Shown: piece after piece, positions 43,084 to 52,500 of the stretch
Layout: each line of letters opens with the position of its first letter
Numbering within the stretch: position 1 is the first letter of the stretch
Source of the DNA: Bacteroidota bacterium
Lineage (GTDB): Bacteria; Bacteroidota; Bacteroidia; Bacteroidales; FEN-979
Assembly (NCBI GenBank): GCA_026391355.1
Contig: JAPLDH010000022.1
Span: forward strand, 24,278 to 88,277
Reading direction: 5' to 3'
Length of the DNA: 64,000 nucleotides
The notes under the pieces: model-generated
The model's database searches: none
What the model was told of the DNA's origin: nothing
Seen by the model: only the letters and a program-made list of their open reading frames with translations
Translations under genes and position numbers: made by a program

Positions 43084-44655
43084 ATGGCAAAAAATCATAC
43101 TTTTGAAACCATGCAAAACGGTTCCTTCAAACTTTTACTTATCAATCCTGCAAATCAGGCGAAGTTAGGCTATCTGCATGACAGGACCACCTGTATGATG
43201 CCGCTGGGACTTGGAATTGTTGCCGCATTGACGCCACCGGACTGGGAAGTCGAGCTTCTGGACGAAGGTTTTGAGGAATTCGTATTCCGTCCTGCCGACC
43301 TTGTCGCATTCACAGGGTTCACTGCCTCTGCGGCCCGGGCCTATGAAATTGCCGCCGTTTACCGTGAAAAGGGCATACATACGGTGATGGGCGGCATTCA
43401 TGCATCCATGTGCCCGGAAGAAGCGATGAATTTCGTGGATTCAGTGGTTACAGGTGAAGCCGAGGGAGCCTGGGCTGAAGTGATCGCCGATTTTGAAAGG
43501 GGAGAGATAAAAAAGCTTTACGAGGGCGGGATTGCCGATATTCAAAAAGTTCCGCATGTCCGGCGTGACATCTTCAAATACCCGTATATCTATGACCTGG
43601 TGCAAACATCCCGCGGATGCCCTTGGGGCTGCGACTTTTGTTCCGTTACCAGGATGTGTGGTAAAACGTACCGTGAACGGGACGTGGAAGATGTGCTCGA
43701 TGAACTTGAAATGACATCCCGTCCATTGTTGTTCTTTATCGACGATAATCTGGTAAATAACAGGAAAGGAGCAGGTGAGCGGGCGATAAGGTTATTCAGG
43801 GGGATGGTTGAGCGGGGGATCAGGAAACACTGGATATCACAGGCTGCACTGAATTTCGGGGATGATAATGAGGTGCTATCCTGGGCAAGGAAAAGTGGTT
43901 GTGTGATGATCCTGATAGGTATTGAAGCCGAAAAAACAACCGCCCTCGAAGGTGTCAGCAAAAAGCTGAACCTGAAACGGGGAATTAGTTCGTATGAAAC
44001 AATGCTGAAAAATGTTCACCGGTATGGTATCGGCATAACAGCGAGCCTGATTTTCGGGTTGGAAAGCGACAGGAAAGAAGATCTGTATGAACGCGGGCGA
44101 TACGTACTCAGAAGCAGTTTCGATGCCTACCAATGTACCATTCTTACGCCCCTGCCGGGTACCGTCCTTTACGACAGGCTGAAAGAGCAGGAAAGAATCA
44201 TCCTGACAAATTACCCGGATGACTGGCAGCATTATCATTTTACGGTTGGAACGGTAAATACGCCGAATATGGAAGCCGGAGAGATCACCGGGACAATGCA
44301 CAGGATCTGGCCACATCTTTACAGCAAGATGAATATGCGCCGTAAAATGTTCAGAACATTATGGAACACCCGGAACTTTGTTACTGCCTACTGGGTCTAT
44401 GGAACCAATCATAACTACGGGCGCATAGTCTGCGAGGGGAACCTTCATTGCGATGACCCTTCATGCTGGACGTATGCTTCACCCTGGAAAAATGTATTAC
44501 AATGGCTGTATCTTAAATTCACCGACAAGGTAATATGGGTGATCTATAAGCTGTTCTGGTCCAGGATGATCAGGGAACAATACGGCTATTCCGACGGGTA
44601 CGGGATATGGAAAGAAAAAAAACAGGAGCCTCCCCCGACAATTTATAAAACATAA
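43084..44655 (+). CDS. B12-binding-type radical SAM protein (DUF4070-like subgroup)
   Basis: A 523-residue protein starting at 43084; the frame continues upstream but there it overlaps the divergent sulfotransferase. N-terminal domain with L-L-L-I-N-P-A-N and L-G-L-G-I-V-A-A-L, V-M-G-G-I-H-A-S; radical SAM cluster C179-P-W-G-C183-D-F-C186, then R-E-R-D-V-E-D-V. This resembles the hopanoid/lipid-modifying HpnJ-like group. With the other radical SAM gene it suggests two radical steps on an aliphatic chain. Exact reaction unknown. Confidence 0.87.
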   Translation: MAKNHTFETMQNGSFKLLLINPANQAKLGYLHDRTTCMMPLGLGIVAALTPPDWEVELLDEGFEEFVFRPADLVAFTGFTASAARAYEIAAVYREKGIHTVMGGIHASMCPEEAMNFVDSVVTGEAEGAWAEVIADFERGEIKKLYEGGIADIQKVPHVRRDIFKYPYIYDLVQTSRGCPWGCDFCSVTRMCGKTYRERDVEDVLDELEMTSRPLLFFIDDNLVNNRKGAGERAIRLFRGMVERGIRKHWISQAALNFGDDNEVLSWARKSGCVMILIGIEAEKTTALEGVSKKLNLKRGISSYETMLKNVHRYGIGITASLIFGLESDRKEDLYERGRYVLRSSFDAYQCTILTPLPGTVLYDRLKEQERIILTNYPDDWQHYHFTVGTVNTPNMEAGEITGTMHRIWPHLYSKMNMRRKMFRTLWNTRNFVTAYWVYGTNHNYGRIVCEGNLHCDDPSCWTYASPWKNVLQWLYLKFTDKVIWVIYKLFWSRMIREQYGYSDGYGIWKEKKQEPPPTIYKT

Positions 44656-44688
44656 CTTGCCCTAACCCATATATGGTTACCCTAATTA
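44656..44688 (+). repeat. Left direct repeat flanking the NYN gene
   Basis: A 33-bp sequence matching 45487-45519 at 27 of 33 positions, including a shared GTTACCCTAATT core. It contains the NYN stop codon (44686-44688). Confidence 0.75.
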
Positions 44689-45335
44689 TATAACTGGTTT
44701 TTTCCAAAAATATGGCTTAGATATTTGTGTCCCATCATGCAAAATGAATGGGTCTGGTAATTGATATTTTTTATATGTTTTTTTCTTAATGGAAAAGGAC
44801 TTAGGTAATAATTTAGCTATTTCCCTGTTTTCTCTATCATAGGGAAAAATGAATAATATTTCTTTTTCTGGGAATATTTTTCTTGAAACATGTATTACAG
44901 GAGTTAGGTCGGTGTCACCTGTTATTATAACCGCTAAATCACACCATTTAATTTAAACGCTTCAAGTATTTTTACAGCTATTGATACGTCAGTTTCCTTT
45001 TCTTCGTGCTTTTTGATATATTGTTTGCATGAGGTACAGTAAACATCCTTTTCTTTAAATCTTCCTAAAATTATATTTATTCCAGTATCTTTAAGGCAAC
45101 GAATGTATATTTTATGTCTTTGAGTTTTATCTGGATTGTTAAGGGAAAGATAGTCTTGGATTGCACTAAAATAATTTATCCCAACAAGCTCTACTTTTTG
45201 ACCCAATGCCGGAAGGTATGCTTTGCAAAGGGAGTTAATATCTAACCATTTCAAGTATTCACCAGTATTATTTTGAATACTTACAATCGAATGGTATAAA
45301 TTAAACCCGTCTATAAAATATATTGCCTTGGTCAT
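44686..45335 (-). pseudogene. NYN-domain (PIN-like) ribonuclease gene with frameshift
   Basis: The first 133 codons (45335 to 44934) encode a NYN start: Y-F-I-D9-G-F-N-L-Y-H-S, a C-T-S-C element, and E-K-E-T-D-V-S-I-A-V. The frame then stops at 44934. In the next frame, from ~44945, the missing end follows at once: D-L-A-V-I-I-T-G-D-T-D-L-T-P-V-I... to P-Y-F-W-K-K-P-V-I and a stop at 44686. The total of 650 bp is one short of a multiple of three, so a single base appears lost. Restored, it would be ~216 residues with all acidic active-site residues. Could be a pseudogene, assembly error or programmed shift. NYN proteins are metal-dependent RNases. Confidence 0.82.
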
Positions 45336-45395
45336 AAAAAAACCCCTCGGACGTATCCTTGGGGGAGCGCATTACTTATTTTCATGCGGGATGAC
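45336..45395 (-). promoter_or_regulatory. Structured leader RNA of the NYN gene
   Basis: The predicted ~60-nt leader has two hairpins. The gene-proximal one (45343-45364) pairs CCCC with GGGG and GGA with TCC around a TACG loop and is followed by seven T, then the ATG directly. It looks like an intrinsic terminator but lies before the start codon, and its 3' strand GAGGGG is the only Shine-Dalgarno-like sequence. The upstream one pairs CGCAT with ATGCG (45368-45388). Attenuation or RBS masking is plausible. Confidence 0.6.
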
Positions 45396-45400
45396 GGCGA

Positions 45401-45408
45401 CAAAGATA
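45401..45408 (-). promoter_or_regulatory. -7 box of the NYN gene
   Basis: The minus strand reads TATCTTTG. An ATTG lies 20 bp upstream (45429-45432), close to the TTTG -33 element. Confidence 0.55.
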
Positions 45409-45486
45409 ATACCGATTTCCCCTAATGTCAATAGTTCCCGTAAAAAATCTATCAATTTATATTCAATCTAAATAAAAAATTGCCAC

Positions 45487-45519
45487 CTTGTCCCAACTCG
45501 TATATAGTTACCCTAATTT
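45487..45519 (+). repeat. Right direct repeat flanking the NYN gene
   Basis: Partner of 44656-44688, same orientation, 27 of 33 identical. It lies upstream of the NYN promoter, so the pair encloses gene, leader and promoter. Confidence 0.75.
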
Positions 45520-45551
45520 AGGGAGGGGATTAAGGGGTGGGTATTTGGGTT

Positions 45552-45577
45552 AATTCCCCGGGGCTTGCCCCGGAATT
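45552..45577. terminator. G/C-rich hairpin downstream of the flippase gene
   Basis: Arms AATTCC(CC)GGGGC and GCCCCGGAATT with a TT loop. It follows the end of the flippase gene (minus strand) by 40 bp. No clear T-run, so either a bidirectional terminator or a REP-like element. Confidence 0.45.
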
Positions 45578-45617
45578 CGTGTCCAGAGCTCTGCCCTGGG
45601 GTTCATACCAATTGATT

Positions 45618-46928
45618 TCAGAATATTGCTTTTCCCTTAAACCGGTTTCTAATATTTCTGAAAAAATAAAAATCGCTTTTCCTGAAACGGAAAATCTCAA
45701 TTACCGGCATCTTCACTTTCCAGGCATAGGCGAAAAGAAAGACGGCACAACCAAACCCATAACTGATATTGGTCGCCCATACTGCACACATTCCTCCATA
45801 GCTGGGTATCCAGAGGACGTTGAGAAGGAGGTTGATGAACAAGGGAAGGATAAAACTATAGATGGCTACCTGCGGTTTTCCCATTCCTGCCAGCCGGCTG
45901 TTGAGGATGCGGAACACCACCATTAATAGGACACCCGGAAGTATTCCCCGGATCATCGGAACACTATTGGTAAATTTACTTCCAAAGATCAGTGGGATCA
46001 GGGAAGGTGCCAAAAGATAAATCACCACACCAAAAAGAATGCTGATAAGGAAAGAAACCCGCATGATCGAAGCGACCGTACGGTTCGATGCCTGTTCATC
46101 GGTTGCCGCTGCACTACGCGTGAGCACGATCGTTTCAATGGCGTAAGGAACATGCCACAGTTGTTCGGCAATTTGCACGGCCAGCGAGTAAAGTCCTACC
46201 TGTTCAAGGGTGGAATATTTTTTCAACAGGATGATATCTACCCTGTAATTCAGTTGCATGATGAAAATCGATAAGGCAAATACAATTCCCAAGCGTACCA
46301 TGCTCTTCATGATACCTTCATGATACTTCCAGGTGATGTGGTAAGATTTTCTGATGAAGACAAACACAAAAAAAAACATGCTGATATTTCCGAGAAAAAG
46401 CGCTATAAATGCACCCCTGACAGATAACCTGAGAACCCAGACAAAGAAAATAACAAATATCAGGTTCAGGATGGTAGGTCCCGCATTCAGGATGTTGGCA
46501 CGCAGGATCTCGTGTTTTCCAAGGAATATTCCACCGGCAAATACATTGCAAAGTACAAAGGGAACCGCGATCATGATAAGTGTCAGGATTACCGGATCTG
46601 CATTCCTTGATTCAGAAAAAAGGAAGATCAGTCCGGTGATCACGATGGTGAGCAAGCTGGTGATCAGAAGTAAAATAAAAACGGCAGAAACAATGTTATC
46701 TTCCGGCAATTTCTTGGCCGCGAGATGATACATGGTGGCCCGGCGGATCCCTAACTGGGTAAATCCGATTACAAGTAACGGTACAACAATAATTGAGGAA
46801 TAAAGACCATACCCCGCCGGTCCCAGGATCCGCGAAAGAATTATTCCAATCAGTAAGCTTCCGGCAGTCACAGCTAAATTGCTGCCGAATACACTCATGA
46901 TGTCCTGGAAATAACTTCTTTGTGCCAC
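45618..46928 (-). CDS. Polysaccharide/lipid-linked sugar flippase (Wzx-like, MOP superfamily)
   Basis: A 436-residue membrane protein with about 12 TM helices. N-terminal S-N-L-A-V-T-A-G-S-L-L-I-G-I-I-L-S-R-I-L-G-P-A-G-Y-G-L-Y-S is the usual start of oligosaccharide flippases. These move undecaprenyl-pyrophosphate-linked oligosaccharide units across the inner membrane. Divergent from the sugar aminotransferase, supporting a glycan-making locus. No polymerase or ligase is seen in the window. Confidence 0.88.
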   Translation of the reverse strand: MAQRSYFQDIMSVFGSNLAVTAGSLLIGIILSRILGPAGYGLYSSIIVVPLLVIGFTQLGIRRATMYHLAAKKLPEDNIVSAVFILLLITSLLTIVITGLIFLFSESRNADPVILTLIMIAVPFVLCNVFAGGIFLGKHEILRANILNAGPTILNLIFVIFFVWVLRLSVRGAFIALFLGNISMFFFVFVFIRKSYHITWKYHEGIMKSMVRLGIVFALSIFIMQLNYRVDIILLKKYSTLEQVGLYSLAVQIAEQLWHVPYAIETIVLTRSAAATDEQASNRTVASIMRVSFLISILFGVVIYLLAPSLIPLIFGSKFTNSVPMIRGILPGVLLMVVFRILNSRLAGMGKPQVAIYSFILPLFINLLLNVLWIPSYGGMCAVWATNISYGFGCAVFLFAYAWKVKMPVIEIFRFRKSDFYFFRNIRNRFKGKAIF

Positions 46929-46953
46929 TGCCTGATCGTATGAATAAATCGAT

Positions 46954-46971
46954 TAATTTCGTGCAAAAATA
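46954..46971. promoter_or_regulatory. Divergent promoter pair, flippase / aminotransferase
   Basis: Minus strand TATTTTTG (46964-46971) serves the flippase. Plus strand TAATTTCG (46954-46961), one base off consensus, could serve the aminotransferase. Confidence 0.45.
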
Positions 46972-46986
46972 GTGAATTATACAATC

Positions 46987-48114
46987 ATGCACATCCTCTT
47001 CAATGAGCCCCACTATACCCTCGCCGGGATGTTTGCCACTTTTAGCGCAGCAAGGGCAGGAACCCTTTCGGGAAACGGGAAATATACGAAAATATGCCAG
47101 CAATTCTTTGAAACAAAGTATGGTTTCCGGCGATCCCTCTTAACCTCCTCTTGTACCGATGCACTTGAGATGGCGGCGATCCTTACGGAAATTCAACCCG
47201 GGGATGAAGTGATCCTGCCTTCCTTCACCTTCATGTCGACTGCCAATGCTTTTCTGCTGCGCAATGCAAAAGTGGTTTTTGCGGATACCCTGGAGGGTAT
47301 TCCAAACATCGATCCGGCACAAATCGAATCATTGGTCAATTCCCGTACTAAGGCCATTGCTGTGGTACATTACTCTGGAATAGCCTGCGATATGGACAAG
47401 GTTATGGAGATTGCCCGGAAACATAACCTTTTGGTCATTGAAGATGCCGCCCATTCCCTGGATTCTTATTATAAAGGAAAACCTTTGGGGTCGATCGGTC
47501 ATTTTGGAACTTTTTCTTTTCACGAGACCAAGAATATTTTTTGTGGCGAAGGAGGGATGTTAAGTATCAATGATGAGCGTTTTATGAAACGCGCTGAAAT
47601 TATATGGGAGAAAGGAACGAACCGTGCAGCATTTTACCGGGGTGAAATCGATAAATACAGTTGGGTCGATATTGGTTCCTCCTTTTTACTGTCCGATGCA
47701 AATGCTGCATTTCTTTATACCCAGATTGAACAATTGGAAAAGATCCAGAAAAGGAGGACTGGTCACTGGCATTCCTATTCCCGGCAATTGAAACCACTTG
47801 AAGAAAAAGGATACCTGAAACTTCCTGTCATTCCTCCCTTTGCGACTGTAAACGGGAATATGTATTATATTGTCACTGCTTCACTTAAGGAACGGGATGG
47901 ACTCATCTCCTTTCTTAAAAAGAATGGGATACTGGCGGTTTTTCATTACATGCCGCTACATTCCAGCGTCTATTATAAAGACAAGCACGATGGCCGCGAA
48001 CTTTCAAATACACAAAAATTTTCAGATTGCATCGTCCGGCTCCCGTTTTATTATCATCTGAGATCTCGTCAGATCAGGTATATCGTAGAAAAGATCAGGC
48101 AGTTCTATCTTTGA
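46987..48114 (+). CDS. WecE/RffA-like sugar-nucleotide aminotransferase
   Basis: A 375-residue DegT/DnrJ/EryC1/StrS aminotransferase (start M-H-I-L-F-N-E-P; an in-frame ATG 15 bp upstream is possible). Features: L-T-S-S-C-T-D-A-L-E-M-A-A, V-I-E-D-A-A-H, and PLP-binding Lys in F-H-E-T-K-N-I-F-C-G-E-G-G. The sequence follows dTDP-4-amino-4,6-dideoxygalactose transaminase closely. It makes an amino-deoxy sugar nucleotide, probably the substrate of the GNAT at 26518 as in WecE-WecD pairs. Confidence 0.9.
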   Translation: MHILFNEPHYTLAGMFATFSAARAGTLSGNGKYTKICQQFFETKYGFRRSLLTSSCTDALEMAAILTEIQPGDEVILPSFTFMSTANAFLLRNAKVVFADTLEGIPNIDPAQIESLVNSRTKAIAVVHYSGIACDMDKVMEIARKHNLLVIEDAAHSLDSYYKGKPLGSIGHFGTFSFHETKNIFCGEGGMLSINDERFMKRAEIIWEKGTNRAAFYRGEIDKYSWVDIGSSFLLSDANAAFLYTQIEQLEKIQKRRTGHWHSYSRQLKPLEEKGYLKLPVIPPFATVNGNMYYIVTASLKERDGLISFLKKNGILAVFHYMPLHSSVYYKDKHDGRELSNTQKFSDCIVRLPFYYHLRSRQIRYIVEKIRQFYL

Positions 48115-48135
48115 AATTAATTTGGGGTGAATTTC

Positions 48136-49473
48136 TTAGATAACCATTGATAAAATATCATCAAGTTTGCAAGCCATGTAATGGGGAAGACTGATTAGCG
48201 TGTACTCCTTTTGATTTAGCGTTTTTACATTTTCTACCTGCATTTTTCCAGACCAGAATCTTACGGCAAAACGATGTGGTGACTGATCTATAAATAAATG
48301 GAGTGAACGAAGTTTCCCGGCTGAACCTGATTTTACTTCAACAGGAATAACCAGGTCTTTAAACAGGTAAAGATAATCGACTTCTGCCTGCGAGTTTTTA
48401 CTTTCCCTTGTCCAGAAAGCTAATTTGGCTAATACGGAAGTTTCTTTGGCCATTAATTCTTGTCCGATTATATGTTCCACCACTTTCCCTCGATAAACGT
48501 CGGCAATATCTCCTGCTTGAAGGATTTCTTTTTGTATTTTCGCCATATAATTAACAAGACCTGTGTCAAGTAAATGCAGTCGTGGCGATTTTTTAAGGTT
48601 TGGAATATACGGTAAAACAATATTTTCAACAGGGTACACAAGTTGCAATAACATTGCCTTTTCAAGGAGGCGAAATGCCTCGCCGATTTCTCGTGACCGG
48701 TAATTTGAATTACCGAATCTCTCAAAAGTTACCCTGCTTCCACATTGAGAGAATACAGATCGAATAACATGCCTGAGGATATGTTCCATTGTTGAGTTTC
48801 GGGCATACTTCTCAATATCGTCGAAGTAAGATACCAGAATGCTTTCATAAACGGAATGCAGCGTGATTAAATCGGGGTTCGCAAGATAACTGCTGATAAT
48901 GCCGGGCATTCCTCCAATTAATGTGAACCTGTTAAATAACGATGAAAGCTTTTGGTGGACATATTCCGGAACAGGATTTTTTCCCATCATCTCAAGACTT
49001 TTTTTCTCCCCGGTTGCCAGTAAGAATTCTGGAAAATTGCAAGGGCGAATAGCTAGATACTCAACTCTTCCAACCGGGAAAGATATTTTTTTTTCCAAAA
49101 GAGTTTCCAACAATGAACCTGCTGCTATTACAAATAATTCAGGCATCTCTTCATAAAAGTACCTTAGATTCTTAACAGCCTGGGCTGAATATTGAATCTC
49201 ATCAATAAATAGTAAAGTGGGCGAAACAAGACGTTGCTTATCCTTCAAAAAAAACATTGCTTCAACCTGTTCATGGAAGGGAAGATCATTCTCGAAAATT
49301 TTCCGGTCTTCCGGCTTTTCAAGGTTCAGCAGGATATATTGCCGGAACGTTTTGGAGAACAATTCTACGAGGCTGGTTTTCCCAACCTGACGAGCACCTC
49401 TCAGGATCAATGGTTTGCGATCTGGCTTTTCTTTCCAAAAAGCCAAATAATCTAAAGCTTTACGATAAAACAC
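48136..49473 (-). CDS. AAA-family ATPase with DUF4143
   Basis: A 445-residue protein. Walker A G-A-R-Q-V-G-K-T-S (26-34), Walker B L-L-F-I-D90-E91-I-Q, and a C-terminal DUF4143 nuclease-like region (E-V-D-Y-L-Y; I-P-V-E-V-K-S-G). This widespread family is often strain-specific and of unknown function; links to toxin-antitoxin or mobile DNA have been suggested. The E-V-D...E-V-K spacing resembles a PD-(D/E)xK core. Single gene with no obvious partner. Confidence 0.9.
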   Translation of the reverse strand: MFYRKALDYLAFWKEKPDRKPLILRGARQVGKTSLVELFSKTFRQYILLNLEKPEDRKIFENDLPFHEQVEAMFFLKDKQRLVSPTLLFIDEIQYSAQAVKNLRYFYEEMPELFVIAAGSLLETLLEKKISFPVGRVEYLAIRPCNFPEFLLATGEKKSLEMMGKNPVPEYVHQKLSSLFNRFTLIGGMPGIISSYLANPDLITLHSVYESILVSYFDDIEKYARNSTMEHILRHVIRSVFSQCGSRVTFERFGNSNYRSREIGEAFRLLEKAMLLQLVYPVENIVLPYIPNLKKSPRLHLLDTGLVNYMAKIQKEILQAGDIADVYRGKVVEHIIGQELMAKETSVLAKLAFWTRESKNSQAEVDYLYLFKDLVIPVEVKSGSAGKLRSLHLFIDQSPHRFAVRFWSGKMQVENVKTLNQKEYTLISLPHYMACKLDDILSMVI

Positions 49474-49575
49474 AATAATAATTTGTAATGATTCCGGGGA
49501 TAAAATTAATGTATTTTGTAATAAAACAAGGGATTATTATTGATAAATTTGTACTATTTCCAAATACACTCAAAC

Positions 49576-52500
49576 TTATTTTTTCCATTCCGGCAACCAA
49601 CCCGGAATTGGAGGAGCCTTCAACTGATCCATTGCTTTTTCCAGATCCTTTATGTCAACTTCGCCGATTTTTTTGACCTTATCATACACCGGAGGAAACT
49701 CATCCATCAGGGTCTGATAGGCAGTTAACTGGGTTTGGGTGGGTTGGGATGAGGAGGAATAAGTTGAATAGGTGATCCTGTCCAACCGGTGATTTAAAGA
49801 AACCGGAGCAGGGGGATTCTCCTCTTCACTGGGTTTATTTGTCCTCCGGTTGAATTTTACATTCAGGATCTCATCAAGCTGCAACTGGAGATCCCTTGCT
49901 TTTGCAATCAGATCTATGGATGTGCCCGGGGTATTCTGTAAAGAAGTAAGTATATCATTTACCCGGCCTGACAATTCATTGGCATACTCTTCCGTGCCCT
50001 GCATTACACGGGCAAGTTCAGCGATTTTCCTGTAAAACTCCGTCATCGCATTACGGTCAGGAGCGGGAAGAGTGGTATTATTGAGCAGCACGGCATTGAA
50101 ATCAACAGGACCGGCAAGTTGTTTGGTTTCCCCGCTAAATGTTATTGCAAGTGAAACCTTGTATTTTCCGGGAAGCGCCAGAACTCCGCTTCCATTTTCC
50201 TTCAGGGGATCGAATTTTTCGCCGGCTTCCATTCTGCCCGTCCCTGCATACCGGAGATCCCAATTAATCCTGTTGATCCCTTTTGAAGGACTTTTGTGAA
50301 TGGTCCGCACAACATTACCCGTTTCATTGGTGATACTAAAGGTGAGATAAGGAAGAAGTTCTGTTTTCTCTGCTCTCAGATCAGTTTCCGAAGGTTGCGG
50401 GATCAGTTCCCCTTTTTTGAACAACTCTTTCTCTTTTTCCTGACGTTTCTCCTTCAGCGATTGAGGAACCTCTTTCAGATAATAGGTAAAGGTGGCTCCG
50501 AAATCGGGATTCTTTGCTACAAAAACGGTTGAACCCATTTCAACGTTCCCGTCGGAAGGAATATACATGAGGGCATCTTTTACCGGGAAAATATGGGCAT
50601 CTTTATGTAAAATATCCTGGGTCAGTAAACGGATTGGGGTATAATCATCAAGAATATAAAAACCTCTGCCGAAAGTGGCAAGAACAAGGTCATTCTCTCT
50701 TTTCTGAAGGGTCATATCACGGACCGGGATGACAGGCAGCCCGGCTTTCATCTGGATCCAGTTTTTACCGCCATCGATCGTAAAGAAACAGCCAAATTCA
50801 GTTCCGGCAAACAAAAGGTCAGAATTGATAAAATCCTGTTGAAGTGAATGTACCGTGCCGTTGGCCGGAAGATTACCGGCAATGGATTCCCACGACTTCC
50901 CTTTATCGGCGCTTTTCAGCAGGTAGGGTTTGAAATCATCCCTGAGGATATTATCGAAAGATGCAAATACGATATTTTCATCAAATTTCGAAGGAAGGAT
51001 ATTGCTGACATATGTATTTTCAGGTACACCCGGAAATTTTTCGGTTTTGGTCCAGTTCTTACCCCCATCTTCAGTTACCTGGATAAGACCATCGTCAGTG
51101 CCTGCATAAAGAAGATTTTCCTTTACCGGTGATTCGGCAAAAGAAATAATTGTCCCGTAAAGCGACGTGGAAACATCCTTCTGAACGGCATCGATGCTCC
51201 AGTATTTACCCATTACCGGCCATTTATTGCGGTCGATCTGTGCGGTCAGGTCAGGACTGATCTGCTGCCAGGTATTTCCGCGGTCATCACTTCGGAAGAC
51301 GATATTTGCCGTACAATAGATCCGGGTGGGTGAATGTGAGCTCAGAATCAGCGGTGTGTTCCAGTTCCATTGAAAGCTGTTTTGCCCTTTTTGGGGTTCA
51401 GGCCTGATGTCGGTCCCTTCCTGGCTTTTACGGTCATACCTTACCATTCCGCCATATTGGGATTCTGCATAAACGATATTTGGATCGGTTGGGTCGATCT
51501 GTGACCAGAAACCGTCGCCGCCGTTTGTTACAAACCATTCCGGGCTGGTAACCCCGGGGTTGGAGTTATTCCGTGAAGGACCACCAAGGCTGTTGTTGTC
51601 CTGCGTTCCACCATAAACGTAGTAGAATGGAAGTGAGTTGTCAACCTGGACACGGTAAAACTGGGTTACCGGCAGATTCGACTTAAAAATAAATTCCTTT
51701 CCACCATCAAAGGTTTCATATGCCCCACCGTCACCCCCGATCAGGAAATGATCGGGATTATCCGGTTGCAGCCACATCGCATGATCGTCGACATGGCGTT
51801 TATTGTTTCCGATTGGGGTCCAGGTCTTTCCGCCGTCTTCCGTATATTTTGAAACCGTCTCCATCGAATAAACCTTATCCACATTTTTCGGATCACAGAA
51901 AATGCGGTTAAAATATTGTCCCTGGGCAACATGACCACTCATCTTCTGCCAGCTTGCTCCGCGGTCTTTACTGCGGTAAAATCCTGCCGCATCGCCGGCA
52001 GCTTCAATAATGGCATAGATCACATCCGGGTTTGCCGGAGAAATAGCCATGCCCATGCCACCCATATCTCCACCGGGTAAGCCGGAAGCTAATTTATCCC
52101 AGGTCTCACCTCCGTTCACCGTTTTATAGATGGCAGTTTCAGGGCCTCCGCCGATCTTGGTAAAAACATGCCTGCGACGTTGTTCTGCAGAAGCATAGAT
52201 CACATCCGGATTCCTCGGATCCATCAGCAGGTTCTTTACACCTGTGTTTTCACTGATGTTCAGCGCCTTTTTCCAGGTTTTACCGCCATCTGTCGTTTTA
52301 AACACCCCGCGGTCACCGCCAGGTCCCCAAACAGATCCTACAGCGCCGACATAAACCACATCGGAGTTTCGTGGATCGATCAATACTGTACCGATCTGCC
52401 TTGAGTCCTTCAATCCCATGTTCTTCCAACTCTTCCCGCCATCCAGGCTCTTGTAAACACCGTCGCCATAACCGAGAGCCCGTTGAGAGTTCCTCTCCCC

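Noticed and set aside
49544..49551. TAAATTTG -7-like sequence on the plus strand
   Set aside because: No plus-strand gene follows; it lies between two minus-strand genes.
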